A DNA stretch of 64,000 nt from Luteimicrobium subarcticum (GCF_002798015.1 NZ_PGTZ01000006.1:744001-808000), one strand, 5' to 3'; shown: positions 46,336 through 55,160, counted from the first letter of the stretch. Program-made: numbers and translations. The notes: generated from the letters alone by a model not told the origin.

Positions 46336-47450
46336 GCCCGGACGTCCACCAGCCAGACGCCTGACAGGACGCCGGACAGGCCGCGCCTGCCGCGCGTGCA
46401 CGGGACCGCGACGACCGCTGCGACCGCGAGCACCCATGACGCCGCCGAGGCTGCCGACCGCAGTGCGTCCGGCGCCGCGTGCGGGAGCGACGCGAGCGTC
46501 GAGAGCAGCCCCCACAGCACCCCGCCGGACGCCGCGCGCACGGCACGGCGCGTCCAGGTCCGGCGCGCGCCCGCCGGCCAGCGCGGCGCCAGCCAGACGA
46601 TCCGCTGCCCCCACGACGCCCCGGACCCGGCGCACGCCGGCACGACCAGCACGACGACGAGCGGGACGGCGCTCCCCAGCAGCCAGTCCCACCCGTCCTG
46701 GTGGGCGGGAAGCGGCGACCCCGCGGCGACGAGCCCCAGCCGGTACCCGAGGTCGAGCACGAACCCCAGCACCACGTACGACGCCGCGTCGAGCAGCATC
46801 CCGAGCCAGCGCCGCCACACCGTGACCGGCCGCACGTCGCCGCGGTGCGCGTGGAGCCTCGCCGCCTGCGGCATCCACCGCAGCACGTGCGGCGCCAGCA
46901 GCGCCCCGAGCAGGCCGCCCAGGGTGTTCGTGATCAGGTCGTCGACGTCGGCCACGCGGTACGAGCAGCCGACCAGACCCCAGATGCCCGTGTACTGGGT
47001 CGTCTCGATCGCGAGCGAGATCGCGAACGCCCCGGCCACCGTCGCGCCGGTGCCCCACCCGAGGTAGCGCCGGGCGACGACGCCCCACGGCACGAACAGC
47101 AGCACGTTGAGCACGAGCTGGAGGACCAGGGGGTCACGCAGGCCCGCAGGGAACGGGCTGCGCCCGAACGCGGTCCCGAGGTCGCGGAACAGCTGGAACG
47201 GGTCGAGCTGCGCGGACGAACGCCCGTGCTCGGCGCACCACGCCGCGACGTCGCCCGACGGCAGCGGTAGGAGCGTGTACGCCGCGAGAGCGACGCCGTA
47301 GACGGACACGGCCGCCGCGCCCAGCAGGCGGCGGGCGTCCAGCGCGCCGTACCGCCGCACCTGGAAGACCAGCGCGGGGACCAGCAGGACGACGAACAGC
47401 AGCAGCCCGCCCACCACGCCGACGTACGCCGGCCACGTCCAGCCGCCCAT
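46287..47450 (-). CDS. VanZ family membrane protein
   Basis: 387 aa. Residues 1-190 carry the VanZ-like fold with about five helices (AAYTLLPLP, NVLLFVPWGV, ETTQYTGIWG, DLITNTLGGLLG). The C-terminal half has about four further helices with RDD-like character (LGMLLDAASYVVLGFVLD). ATG start with TAGGGT six bases upstream. The last 16 residues are encoded opposite the end of menA. Function unknown; the family includes teicoplanin-resistance VanZ. Confidence 0.82.
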   Translation of the reverse strand: MGGWTWPAYVGVVGGLLLFVVLLVPALVFQVRRYGALDARRLLGAAAVSVYGVALAAYTLLPLPSGDVAAWCAEHGRSSAQLDPFQLFRDLGTAFGRSPFPAGLRDPLVLQLVLNVLLFVPWGVVARRYLGWGTGATVAGAFAISLAIETTQYTGIWGLVGCSYRVADVDDLITNTLGGLLGALLAPHVLRWMPQAARLHAHRGDVRPVTVWRRWLGMLLDAASYVVLGFVLDLGYRLGLVAAGSPLPAHQDGWDWLLGSAVPLVVVLVVPACAGSGASWGQRIVWLAPRWPAGARRTWTRRAVRAASGGVLWGLLSTLASLPHAAPDALRSAASAASWVLAVAAVVAVPCTRGRRGLSGVLSGVWLVDVRAQSASPSPSSTPNASS

Positions 47451-47456
47451 CCCGCG

Positions 47457-47462
47457 ACCCTA
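47457..47462 (-). promoter_or_regulatory. -10 box, leaderless VanZ gene
   Basis: TAGGGT on the minus strand, six bases before the ATG. Confidence 0.5.
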
Positions 47463-47506
47463 GGTCGAACAGGCCGCCACGGCGCGGGGTCAGGCGGTGC
47501 ACGGGG

Positions 47507-47830
47507 TCAGGCGGGGCGACCCGGCGCGTCGTCCGTGTCGGCGCCCGGCACGTCATGACGCTGCGCGTCGACGATCGCGTCCTCGGCGGCGTCGTCCTCG
47601 TCGATCGACGCGGAGATGCGGCGCTCGCCGGCGCCGCGACGCTGCGCGCGCTCCTGCACGTAGCGCGCCGCTCGGTCCCGCGGCCCGCGGAAGGCCAGGT
47701 AGGAGATGAGCAGGGCGAGCACGACAGCGATCGCGAAGGCGAGGAGGCCGCTCACGTGGAACGCGAGCAGGACGACCCAGATCACGACGAGCAGGACGAG
47801 TCGGATCGCGGAGTACAGCACGACAGGCAC
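47507..47830 (-). CDS. DUF4229 membrane protein
   Basis: 107 aa. Two membrane helices (about 5-22 and 28-46) with the LLISYLAFRGPRD end are typical of DUF4229. An acidic soluble tail follows. GTG start with TACCCT seven bases upstream. Its start codon is only 31 bp from the divergent PLDc_N gene start. Function unknown. Confidence 0.8.
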   Translation of the reverse strand: MPVVLYSAIRLVLLVVIWVVLLAFHVSGLLAFAIAVVLALLISYLAFRGPRDRAARYVQERAQRRGAGERRISASIDEDDAAEDAIVDAQRHDVPGADTDDAPGRPA

Positions 47831-47837
47831 GACGCCC

Positions 47838-47855
47838 AGGGTACGGGCCTAGGCT
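47838..47855. promoter_or_regulatory. Divergent pair of -10 boxes in a 31-bp gap
   Basis: TACCCT (minus, 47838-47843) and TAGGCT (plus, 47850-47855) are six bases apart. Each -35 region must lie over the other promoter or gene start, so the two should compete for polymerase. Confidence 0.5.
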
Positions 47856-47861
47856 GTGAGG

Positions 47862-48182
47862 ATGGCCCGCGCTGTCCTGATCCTGATCGTCCTCGGACTC
47901 CTCGTGTACGCGCTGACGGACTGCGCGCTCACACCGGCCAAGCGCGTCGCCGGGCTCCCCAAGGGCCTGTGGCTCGTCGTCGTGCTGGTCGTCCCGGTGA
48001 TCGGCCCGGTCTGGTGGCTGCTCGCGAAGCGCGCGGAGACGGGCGACGGCTCGTCCGGCGGTGGCCCGCAGCGTCGCCCGGGTCCGGTGGCGCCGGACGA
48101 CGACCCCGACTTCCTGCGCCGGCTCGAGCAGGAGAACCGCCGCAAGACCCACGGCGACACGGACGACAGCGCCAAGCCCTGA
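47862..48182 (+). CDS. PLDc_N domain membrane protein
   Basis: 106 aa. Two helices with the phospholipase D N-terminal type motif (LLVYALTDCALTP, WLVVVLVVPVIGPVWWLLAKR), then a charged tail. No catalytic PLD domain. ATG at 47862 preferred over GTG at 47856 because the TAGGCT box then lies six bases upstream, as at other leaderless genes. Function unknown. Converges on ccsB. Confidence 0.82.
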   Translation: MARAVLILIVLGLLVYALTDCALTPAKRVAGLPKGLWLVVVLVVPVIGPVWWLLAKRAETGDGSSGGGPQRRPGPVAPDDDPDFLRRLEQENRRKTHGDTDDSAKP

Positions 48183-48227
48183 CGTCGGTGACGACGCCGG
48201 GTCCGGGCTGTCAGCGGCCGCGGAGCG

Positions 48228-49292
48228 TCAGCTCGTCAGGCCCGAGTACGAGTGCTTGCCGTTGAAGATGAGGTTCACGCCCGTGAAGTTGAACAGGACG
48301 CAGGCGTAGCCGACGAGCACGAAGTAGGCGGCCCGGCGGCCCGACCAGCCGCGCGTCGTGCGGGCGTGCAGGTAGGCCGCGTAGACGATCCAGACGATGA
48401 ACGTCCAGACCTCCTTGGGGTCCCAGCCCCAGTAGCGGCCCCAGGCGTGCTCGGCCCAGATCGCGCCGGCGATGAGCGTGAACGTCCACAGCACGAAGCC
48501 GACGGCGTTGAGGCGGAAGCTGAGGACCTCCAGCTTGTCCGCCTTCGGCAGCCCGTCCAGGAACCGGAACCCGCGGTGCGCCATGAGGCCCGAGCCGTTG
48601 TCGCGCGAGTCCTTGAAGAGCTGCAGGACGGACGTCACGAACGCGACCGTGAGGATGCCCGTCGCGGTGATCGCGACGCCCACGTGGATGACGAGCCAGT
48701 ACGACTGGAGCGCCGGCTGCACGCCGTCCGCCTGGACGAAGAAGACCTCCTGGCCGAGCGCCATGAAGAGCACGGTGAGCAGCGTGACGAACGCGCCGAG
48801 GAACCTCACGTCGCGGAACCGGTTGACCAGCAGGAACACGGTGAGGGCGACGAACGACCCCACGAGCGTGAACTCGTACATGTTGGCCCACGGCGCGCGG
48901 CCCGCGGCGATGCCGCGCGTCACGATCGCCGCTCCCAGGAGGAGCCAGCCCAGGACGGTGAGCGACATCGCGATGCCCACCGCCTTGCGGCGCGGCCCGG
49001 CCTGCGTCCCGTCCTCGACGTCCCCGGGTGCGCTCGGCGGTGCGTCGGACGGGACGGACGCCGTCGTGCCCGCCGTCGCGCCGGAGCCACCGGCCCCCGC
49101 CGTCACGAGCTCGGCGTCGCGCGACTCCCGCACGGCCGCCGCGACGACGCCACGGGACTCGCCCAGCTTGGTGAGGTCGACGAGGAACGCGATCATCGCG
49201 ACCGTGAGCACCGTCATGGACGCCCACACGAGGTGGGAGCTGAGGGTCGCGTAGCTCGCGGTCTGGGTGGTGGTGAGCGCCGCCAACGTCAT
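48228..49292 (-). CDS. ccsB: Cytochrome c maturation protein CcsB/CcsA (haem handling)
   Basis: 354 aa, about eight membrane helices. The tryptophan-rich haem-binding motif GRYWGWDPKEVW lies near residue 290, with conserved His residues in flanking helices. It works with ResB to move haem across the membrane and attach it to apocytochrome c. The ATG overlaps the resB stop by 4 bp. A Ser/Ala/Gly-rich loop of about 50 residues after the first helix is an insertion. Confidence 0.95.
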   Translation of the reverse strand: MTLAALTTTQTASYATLSSHLVWASMTVLTVAMIAFLVDLTKLGESRGVVAAAVRESRDAELVTAGAGGSGATAGTTASVPSDAPPSAPGDVEDGTQAGPRRKAVGIAMSLTVLGWLLLGAAIVTRGIAAGRAPWANMYEFTLVGSFVALTVFLLVNRFRDVRFLGAFVTLLTVLFMALGQEVFFVQADGVQPALQSYWLVIHVGVAITATGILTVAFVTSVLQLFKDSRDNGSGLMAHRGFRFLDGLPKADKLEVLSFRLNAVGFVLWTFTLIAGAIWAEHAWGRYWGWDPKEVWTFIVWIVYAAYLHARTTRGWSGRRAAYFVLVGYACVLFNFTGVNLIFNGKHSYSGLTS

Positions 49293-51061
49293 CGCGTGGC
49301 CTTCCTGGTGTTCGCCGCGGACGCGGTCGTCCCGGTGGTGCGGTCGGTGTCCCCCGTCGCCGCGGCGAGCGCCGCGTCGACCTCGCGTTGCAGGCCGGAG
49401 TCGTCGCCACGGGCGAGACCGGCCGCCTCGATCACTGTACGCGCGCTCCCCGCGGCAGGATCGCCGTCGGTCGTCACCCGCAGCCAGACGCGGCGGCGCG
49501 GCGTGAACAGCGACAGCGCGAGGCCGAACAGCGCCCCGAGCGCGAAGACGAGCACCCACGTGAGCGCGGGGTCGTAGCGCAGGTCGAGCGCGACGTAGCG
49601 CGGCAGCGAGTCGAACGTGATGGTCCCCATGCCGTCGGGCAGCTTGACGGTCTCGCCGGGCTGGATCGTCAGCGTCACGGGCTGCCCGTCGGTCTTCACC
49701 GACTCCTTCATGCCGCTCGTGTCGAGGCGGTACACGTTCTGCGGCAGACCCTGGTCGAGACCCAGGTCGCCGTGCCACACGTTGAGCACGAGCAGCGGGT
49801 TGAGCGGCTGCGGGTAGATCGACGGGGACGTCGTGTCGTCGCTCGCGGCCGTGGGGAGCAGGAAGCCGACGAGGCCGAGCTGCTCGAGCCCCTTCGACAC
49901 GTCGGGCACCTTGATCACGCCGCGCGACGTGTACTTCGAGTCCTGCGGGACGAACACGACCGGGCCGGAGTACGCGACCTGGCCCTTCGCGTCCTTGACG
50001 GTCACGACGGGCGCGTAGCCGTTGCCCTGGAGGTAGACCTTCGAGCCGTCGACGTCGAGCGGGTGGTTGACGCGGATGGTGTCGCTCGTCGTCTTCCCGG
50101 TGTCGGGGTCGCGGGTGGTCACGAACGCCGTGAAGTCGCGCGGCTCGGCGGTCGCGTCGTTCGTGAACTCCGACGTGAACCTGTCGAGCGTCATCGAGAA
50201 CGGGTCGAGGGTGCTCGCCCGGAAGAGGCGGCCCGACTCGAACGTGTCGTAGTCGACGACGGCGTTCGCGAAGCCGCGCCCTTCGGTCACGATGACCTGG
50301 CCGCGGTAGTGCAAGGCCTGGCCCACACCGACCGACACGAGCAGCCCGACGAGGCACAGGTGGAAGACGATGTTCCCCGACTCGCGCAGGTACCCGCGCT
50401 CCGCGGCGACCGTCCGGCGGCCCTGCGCGTCCGTGCCGGTCTCGACGCGGAACGTCGGCAGCCAGCGCACCCGGCCGCGCAGGTGCCGCACGGCGGCGTC
50501 CACGACCTCGTCAGGGGTGCGCTCCGTCGTCCCGTCGGCCCGCGCCGGGAAGCGGTCGAGCTTGCGCGGCACGCGCGGCGGGCGCGACCGCAGGTTCTTC
50601 CCGTGCGCGACCGCGCGCGGCAGGATGCAGCCCACGAGCGAGACGAACAGCAGCAGATAGATCGCCGAGAACCAGACCGACGAGAACACGTCGAAGAACC
50701 CGAGCTTGTCGAGGATCTTCCCGGCCGTCGGGTTGTCCTGGAGGTACGTGAGGACGGCCGACGGGTCGACCGGGCGCTGCGGCAGGATCGAGCCCGGCAC
50801 CGCCGCGACCGCGAGCAGCATGAGCAGGACGAGCGCGACGCGCATGCTCGTGAGCTGGCGCCACATCCAGCGCAGCCAGCCGCGCCACCCGAGGGTGGGC
50901 AGGACGGGTGCCGCAGGACGTCCGCCGCCGGCCCCGCCGCCCTCGCCTCCGTCGGTGCCTCCCGCCGGGGCGCCTCCGGTGGCCTCGGGCGCGTCGTCGT
51001 CGTGGGACACGAACGCGTCGTCGATGCCCTCCGGGCGGTAGCCCGCGCGCTCGGTCGTCAT
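49289..51061 (-). CDS. resB: ResB family cytochrome c biogenesis protein
   Basis: 590 aa. A polar N-terminus, three helices (about 70-90, 125-145, 215-235), a large outer domain and a last helix near 530 match ResB/Ccs1. Motifs LLMLLAVAAVPGSILPQR and ESGNIVFHLCLVGLLVSVG are typical. Partner of CcsB in system II maturation. The ATG overlaps the ccdA stop by 4 bp. Confidence 0.95.
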   Translation of the reverse strand: MTTERAGYRPEGIDDAFVSHDDDAPEATGGAPAGGTDGGEGGGAGGGRPAAPVLPTLGWRGWLRWMWRQLTSMRVALVLLMLLAVAAVPGSILPQRPVDPSAVLTYLQDNPTAGKILDKLGFFDVFSSVWFSAIYLLLFVSLVGCILPRAVAHGKNLRSRPPRVPRKLDRFPARADGTTERTPDEVVDAAVRHLRGRVRWLPTFRVETGTDAQGRRTVAAERGYLRESGNIVFHLCLVGLLVSVGVGQALHYRGQVIVTEGRGFANAVVDYDTFESGRLFRASTLDPFSMTLDRFTSEFTNDATAEPRDFTAFVTTRDPDTGKTTSDTIRVNHPLDVDGSKVYLQGNGYAPVVTVKDAKGQVAYSGPVVFVPQDSKYTSRGVIKVPDVSKGLEQLGLVGFLLPTAASDDTTSPSIYPQPLNPLLVLNVWHGDLGLDQGLPQNVYRLDTSGMKESVKTDGQPVTLTIQPGETVKLPDGMGTITFDSLPRYVALDLRYDPALTWVLVFALGALFGLALSLFTPRRRVWLRVTTDGDPAAGSARTVIEAAGLARGDDSGLQREVDAALAAATGDTDRTTGTTASAANTRKATR

Positions 51062-51972
51062 ACCAGTCCCCCGTATCCGGCGGCCCAGCCCTGGAGGGTC
51101 GTGGTCCACGACCCCCAGACGCCGGTGATCATGGCGAGACCGATGACGACGAGCATGCCGCCCCCGACCCGCAGGAACGCGACGCGGTGGCGTCGCAGGA
51201 AGTCGAGCATCCGGCGGCTGGACTGCAGGCCGAACGCGATGAGCAGGAACGGGACGCCCAGCCCGACGCAGTACGCGACGGCCAGGACCGCGCCGCGCAC
51301 GACGGTCGCCTGGTCCAGCGCGAGCGAGTACACCGCCGCGAGCGTCGGGCCGAGGCACGGCGTCCAGCCCAGCCCGAAGACGATGCCGAGCAGCGGCGCG
51401 CCCCACAGGCCCGTCCGCGGTGTCACGTGCAGCCGCGCCTCCCGCTGCAGGAAGGGCAGGAACCCGAGGAACGCGAGGCCCATCACGAGGACGACGACGC
51501 CGAGGACGCGCACGATGGTGTCCTCCCACTGCACGACGTGCGAGCCGAGCGCCCCGAAGAACCCGCCCAGGACCACGAAGACCAGGGTGAACCCCAGGAC
51601 GAACAGCCCGACGCCCGCGACGACGCGGCGGCGTGCGGCGGCCGGCGAGCCTGCGGGAGCGCCCGGGACCGCGCTGCCCGTGGCGGGGGTCGCACCCTGG
51701 CCCGCCACGGCGGTGCTGGGGACCGCCACGCCGGTCACGGGCGCGGCGCCGACGACCGCGTTCGTCGCCGCCCAGCCGCTCACGTACCCGACGTAGCCAG
51801 GGACCAGCGGCAGGATGCAGGGGCTCGCGAACGAGAGGAACCCGGCGATCGCCGCGACCGGGATCGCCAGCAGCATCGAGCCGCTGAAAGCGGTCGACGC
51901 GAAGCTCGCGGGGGCGACGAGGCCCGCGGCGACGGGCGCCGCGACCGGGATCGCCGTGGACAGCACGCTCAC
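51058..51972 (-). CDS. ccdA: CcdA/DsbD-type thiol-disulfide transporter
   Basis: 304 aa, six helices. Conserved SFASPCILPLVPGYV and GLGWTPCLGPTLA carry the two redox Cys residues that pass electrons from the cytosol to the extracytoplasmic thioredoxin. An Ala/Pro-rich loop of about 40 residues separates helix 1 from helix 2. GTG start at 51972, seven bp after the tlpA stop. Confidence 0.95.
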   Translation of the reverse strand: MSVLSTAIPVAAPVAAGLVAPASFASTAFSGSMLLAIPVAAIAGFLSFASPCILPLVPGYVGYVSGWAATNAVVGAAPVTGVAVPSTAVAGQGATPATGSAVPGAPAGSPAAARRRVVAGVGLFVLGFTLVFVVLGGFFGALGSHVVQWEDTIVRVLGVVVLVMGLAFLGFLPFLQREARLHVTPRTGLWGAPLLGIVFGLGWTPCLGPTLAAVYSLALDQATVVRGAVLAVAYCVGLGVPFLLIAFGLQSSRRMLDFLRRHRVAFLRVGGGMLVVIGLAMITGVWGSWTTTLQGWAAGYGGLV

Positions 51973-51978
51973 GACCGA

Positions 51979-52698
51979 TCAGGACCCTGCGGTGGGCGCG
52001 GTGCGCACGTCGTCGATGAGGTCGTCGAGCGTCGTCGCGGTCGTGGCGCCGAGCACGCGGGCCGCGACCCGGCCCTCCTGGTCCAGGATCACGGTCGTCG
52101 GGACGGCCTGGACCGGGACGACGCCCTGCAGGGTCGCGACGACCGAGCCGTCCTTGTCCGCGATGGACGGGTAGGGGATGTCGAACGTGCGCTGGAACGC
52201 CTGCGCGGCACCCGCGTCGTCCGTGGAGTTGATGCCGACGAAGTGCACGTCGGACCCGGCCGCGGCGGCCTCCTTCGCGAGGTCCGGCGCCTCCTTGCGG
52301 CAGGGCGCGCACGACGCGTACCAGGTGTTCACGACGACGACGTCGCCGCGGTAGTCGGACGTGTCGATCGTCGTGCCCTCGAAGTCCTTGCCGACCAGCG
52401 TCACCGCGTCGCCGCGGTCGCCGGCGTCCCACGTCTTGACCGAGCCGTCACCGGCCACGTAGCCGAGGTCGACGCCGTTGCCCGAGCTGGACGTGCAGGC
52501 GCTGAGCAGGAGCGTCGACGCGAGGGCGAGAGCACCGGTCATGGCGGCCACGGGGCGCCGGGCACGCCGACGGGCGACCCGGTCGGGCGCCGTGCGGGAC
52601 GCGGGTCGAGCAGGGGGAAGCACCCCCGCAGCCTGCCGGGAGTTCCTGGGCAGGTGCTGAGAAGGTGTCGCGGCGGCGGTGCGCAGGACAGATCTCAT
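51979..52698 (-). CDS. Thioredoxin-like lipoprotein TlpA/ResA
   Basis: 239 aa. A basic n-region precedes a signal core and lipobox L-S-A-C with Cys68. The thioredoxin fold has active site WYASCAPCRKE (Cys130, Cys133), plus cis-Pro at QAVPTTVI. It keeps apocytochrome Cys residues reduced. An internal ATG at codon 53 would give a shorter but still plausible lipoprotein. The drawn ATG overlaps the preceding stop (ATGA). Confidence 0.93.
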   Translation of the reverse strand: MRSVLRTAAATPSQHLPRNSRQAAGVLPPARPASRTAPDRVARRRARRPVAAMTGALALASTLLLSACTSSSGNGVDLGYVAGDGSVKTWDAGDRGDAVTLVGKDFEGTTIDTSDYRGDVVVVNTWYASCAPCRKEAPDLAKEAAAAGSDVHFVGINSTDDAGAAQAFQRTFDIPYPSIADKDGSVVATLQGVVPVQAVPTTVILDQEGRVAARVLGATTATTLDDLIDDVRTAPTAGS

Positions 52699-53342
52699 GC
52701 GCCGGGGACCGTGGACGCGCCCGGCAGCAGGTCGCCCGCGGGCTCGGAGTAGTCGACGCCGACGAGCCGGTCGCCGTCGAACCGCAGCGACGTCACGGAC
52801 GCGAGCGAGCACTGCCGCTTGCGCGGGTCGTGCCACAGGCGGCGGTGCTCCGCGGACAGCCGGGTGATCCAGATAGGGAGCTGGTGGCTCACGAGGACGG
52901 CCTCGTGCCCGCGCGCGGCCTCGCGCGCGGTGTCGACGGCGGCGCGGACGCGGCTGGCCTGCTCGCGGTACGGCTCGCCCCACGACGGACGGAACGGGTT
53001 CCACAGGTACGGCCAGTGCCGCACGTGGCGCAGGGAGCCGTCGCCGACGCCGAACGTCAGGCCCTCGAAGTGGTTCGCGGCCTCGATGAGGCGGTCGTCG
53101 GTGCGGATCTCGAGGCCGAGGCGCTGCGCGAGCGGCGTCGCGGTCTCCTGCGCGCGCTGCAGCGGCGACGCGACGACGACGGCGACGTCGCGCACCGGGT
53201 CGGCGAAGTGCTCGCCGATGCGGTCCGCCATGGTGCGACCGAGCTCGGACAGGCGGTAGCCGGGGGCCCGCCCGTAGAGCACGCCCTCCGGGTTGTGGAC
53301 CTCGCCGTGGCGCACGAGATGGACGGTCGTCAGCTGAGGCAT
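52695..53342 (-). CDS. Histidine phosphatase family protein
   Basis: 215 aa. The catalytic LVRHGEV is at residues 9-15 and a second His lies in VLVSHQLPI. The family includes phosphoglycerate mutase-like phosphatases; the substrate is unknown. The gene leads the tlpA-ccdA-resB-ccsB operon, as Rv0525 does in M. tuberculosis from memory. GAGAAT lies seven bases before the ATG. Confidence 0.9.
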   Translation of the reverse strand: MPQLTTVHLVRHGEVHNPEGVLYGRAPGYRLSELGRTMADRIGEHFADPVRDVAVVVASPLQRAQETATPLAQRLGLEIRTDDRLIEAANHFEGLTFGVGDGSLRHVRHWPYLWNPFRPSWGEPYREQASRVRAAVDTAREAARGHEAVLVSHQLPIWITRLSAEHRRLWHDPRKRQCSLASVTSLRFDGDRLVGVDYSEPAGDLLPGASTVPGA

Positions 53343-53431
53343 GTCGCCGATTCTCCCATCCCGGCGTGCTCGCGGGGGTCGGGAGGGCGTTCGTCCGGCA
53401 CGGACAGGACGGGAGGCTCGGGACGAACCGG

Positions 53432-53968
53432 TCAGGAGGTGGCGGGCGTCACGTCGTCGTCGGGCAGGAGGTCGCTGCCGACGTCGGGCGCGGTCGCGCG
53501 GCACGCCTCGGCGACGCGGGTCATGACCTCGCCGAGCGCGAGCAGGTCGTCGTGCCCGACGGGGTCGACGAGGTACCGGCGCACGAGCTCGACGTGCACG
53601 GGTGCGGCGGCGACGAGCGTGGCCCAGCCCTCGTCCGTCATGGTGCACCGCACGCCGCGGCGGTCGGCCTGCTCGGCCTCGCGGCGCACCCACCCCGCCT
53701 CTTCCATGCGGCGGACGGTGTGGGTGACGCGCGAGCGCGAGTGAGCGAGCCCGTCGGCGAGCTCGGACATGCGCAGGCTGCGCCCGGGCGCCTCGGACAG
53801 GCGGACCATGACCTCGTACTCGGGCAGCGAGAGGGCGAGCCGGCGTTCGTGCTCGCGGGCGAGGGCCTCGGTGAGCCGCTGCGACCCCACGAGGTAGCGG
53901 CGCCACGCGACCTGCTCGTCGACGTCCAGCCAGCGCAGCTCGGCGCGCGGCAGGCGGGCGGGGTCCAT
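53432..53968 (-). CDS. MarR family transcriptional regulator
   Basis: 178 aa winged helix (LPEYEVMVRLSEAPG, MSELADGLAHSRSRVTHTVRRMEEAGWV, ADRRGVRCTMTDEG) flanked by dimerisation helices. Divergent from yceI, whose promoter carries a perfect GTTGAA-type palindrome that fits MarR binding. GACAAT lies six bases before the ATG, so the message may be leaderless. Ligand unknown. Confidence 0.92.
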   Translation of the reverse strand: MDPARLPRAELRWLDVDEQVAWRRYLVGSQRLTEALAREHERRLALSLPEYEVMVRLSEAPGRSLRMSELADGLAHSRSRVTHTVRRMEEAGWVRREAEQADRRGVRCTMTDEGWATLVAAAPVHVELVRRYLVDPVGHDDLLALGEVMTRVAEACRATAPDVGSDLLPDDDVTPATS

Positions 53969-54049
53969 CGGGCCATTGTCGCCGCTCGGCTCACGGAGCG
54001 CAGGGCGCCGCGCGCGGGTGGTGCGGACCGTCCGCGCAGGTGGGGCCGC

Positions 54050-54065
54050 TGTGACAGAGGTCACA
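54050..54065. promoter_or_regulatory. Perfect CRP/GlxR-type site
   Basis: TGTGACAGAGGTCACA matches TGTGA-N6-TCACA exactly and is a 6-4-6 palindrome. It lies between divergent marR-type and yceI genes, centred about 56 bp before the expected yceI transcript start. Confidence 0.75.
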
Positions 54066-54102
54066 TCGCGGGTTCGGAATCGCGACCCCGTACCGCGTGT
54101 TC

Positions 54103-54108
54103 TAACCT
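54103..54108 (+). promoter_or_regulatory. -10 box of yceI
   Basis: TAACCT about 38 bases before the ATG; no clear -35, as expected if activation by a CRP-type protein is needed. Confidence 0.5.
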
Positions 54109-54115
54109 CCGTACC

Positions 54116-54129
54116 GTTGAACCTTCAAC
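54116..54129. promoter_or_regulatory. MarR-type palindrome at the yceI transcript start
   Basis: GTTGAACCTTCAAC, a perfect 6-2-6 inverted repeat just after the -10 box. Binding here would block initiation. Confidence 0.7.
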
Positions 54130-54146
54130 TACTCGAGGAGAACCCG

Positions 54147-54698
54147 ATGACGACCACAGCGCTGCCCACCGGCGTCGTGCCCGGCACGTACACGATCGAC
54201 CCCGCCCACTCGACCGCCTCCTTCACGGTCCGCCACGCCGGCATCTCGAAGGTCCGCGGCACCGTCGCGATCACCTCGGGCACCGTCACCGTCGGCGACT
54301 CGTTCGAGGTCTCCTCGGTGACCGCCGAGCTCGACGCGAAGAGCATCTCCACCGGCGACGCGAACCGCGACGGCCACCTCCAGAGCGCGGACTTCTTCAC
54401 CGTCGAGCAGAACCCGACGTGGTCGTTCGTCTCGAAGTCCGTCAAGGGCGCCGGCGAGGAGTTCGTCGTCACCGGTGACCTCACCATCAACGGCGTGACC
54501 AACGAGGTCGAGCTCGACACCGAGTTCACCGGTGCCGCCGTGGACGCGTTCGGCAACGAGCGCGCCGCGTTCGAGGCCCACCTCGAGATCTCGCGCAAGG
54601 AGTTCGGCGTGAGCTGGAACGCGGCCCTCGAGGCCGGCGGCGTCCTCGTCTCCGACAAGGTCAAGATCGACCTCGACCTGTCGACCATCAAGGGCTGA
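54147..54698 (+). CDS. YceI family polyisoprenoid-binding-type protein
   Basis: 183 aa lipocalin-like beta-barrel. Motifs YTIDPAHSTASFTVRHAGISKVRG and LTINGVTNEVELD are the YceI hallmark. The family binds long-chain isoprenoids such as quinone tails. No signal peptide is visible, so it is probably cytosolic. ATG with GAGGAG at good spacing. Probably regulated by the divergent MarR-type protein and a CRP-type activator. A link to menaquinone lipids is attractive but inferred. Confidence 0.93.
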   Translation: MTTTALPTGVVPGTYTIDPAHSTASFTVRHAGISKVRGTVAITSGTVTVGDSFEVSSVTAELDAKSISTGDANRDGHLQSADFFTVEQNPTWSFVSKSVKGAGEEFVVTGDLTINGVTNEVELDTEFTGAAVDAFGNERAAFEAHLEISRKEFGVSWNAALEAGGVLVSDKVKIDLDLSTIKG

Positions 54699-54734
54699 CG
54701 ACCTGACCTGAGCAGAGCAGGTCCTGCACGACCC

Positions 54735-54789
54735 GACGGGCCGTCCGCGCGGCTCTCCCACCCGAGGAGAGCTGCGCGGACGGCCCGTC
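54735..54789. terminator. Long bidirectional terminator
   Basis: Arms of 24 bp (54735-54758 and 54766-54789) with a single G-U-type mismatch and a 7-base loop, between convergent yceI and glutaredoxin-like genes. Confidence 0.85.
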
Positions 54790-54832
54790 GTCGTGCTGTC
54801 GGTCTCCCGGCTCCGGAGCCCGGTGCAGGCCC

Positions 54833-55090
54833 TCAGCTCGTGAGCGCGTCCCGCAGGTGGTCGGCGTCGATCTGCCAGAACCCGTGCTTCACCCCGTCGA
54901 CCGTGACGACCGGCACCAGGTCCCCGTACGCCGCCACGAGCACCGGGTCGACGTCCACGTCGACCTCGAGAAATCCTTGCCCCGTGTCCGCGCAGACGCG
55001 CTCCACCACGGGCCGCGCCTCGTCGCACAGGTGGCAGCCGGCCCTCCCGTACAGGACGACGCGGGGTGCGGTCGATGTGTCGGTGCTCAT
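54833..55090 (-). CDS. Glutaredoxin-like protein (DUF836)
   Basis: 85 aa thioredoxin-fold protein with CxxC active site RAGCHLCDEA (Cys19, Cys22) and cis-Pro in LVPVVTVDG. Probably a cytosolic thiol-disulfide partner. The ATG has TAGGCT six bases upstream (leaderless type). Divergent from the DUF2277 gene. Confidence 0.9.
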   Translation of the reverse strand: MSTDTSTAPRVVLYGRAGCHLCDEARPVVERVCADTGQGFLEVDVDVDPVLVAAYGDLVPVVTVDGVKHGFWQIDADHLRDALTS

Positions 55091-55096
55091 CCGTCC

Positions 55097-55102
55097 AGCC
55101 TA
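55097..55102 (-). promoter_or_regulatory. -10 box, leaderless glutaredoxin-like gene
   Basis: TAGGCT on the minus strand, six bases before the ATG. Confidence 0.55.
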
Positions 55103-55160
55103 GGCCGGAGTCCGCCCGACGCCCGCGCGCGCCCGGCTACCGGGGCCGCGCGGAGCGGCA

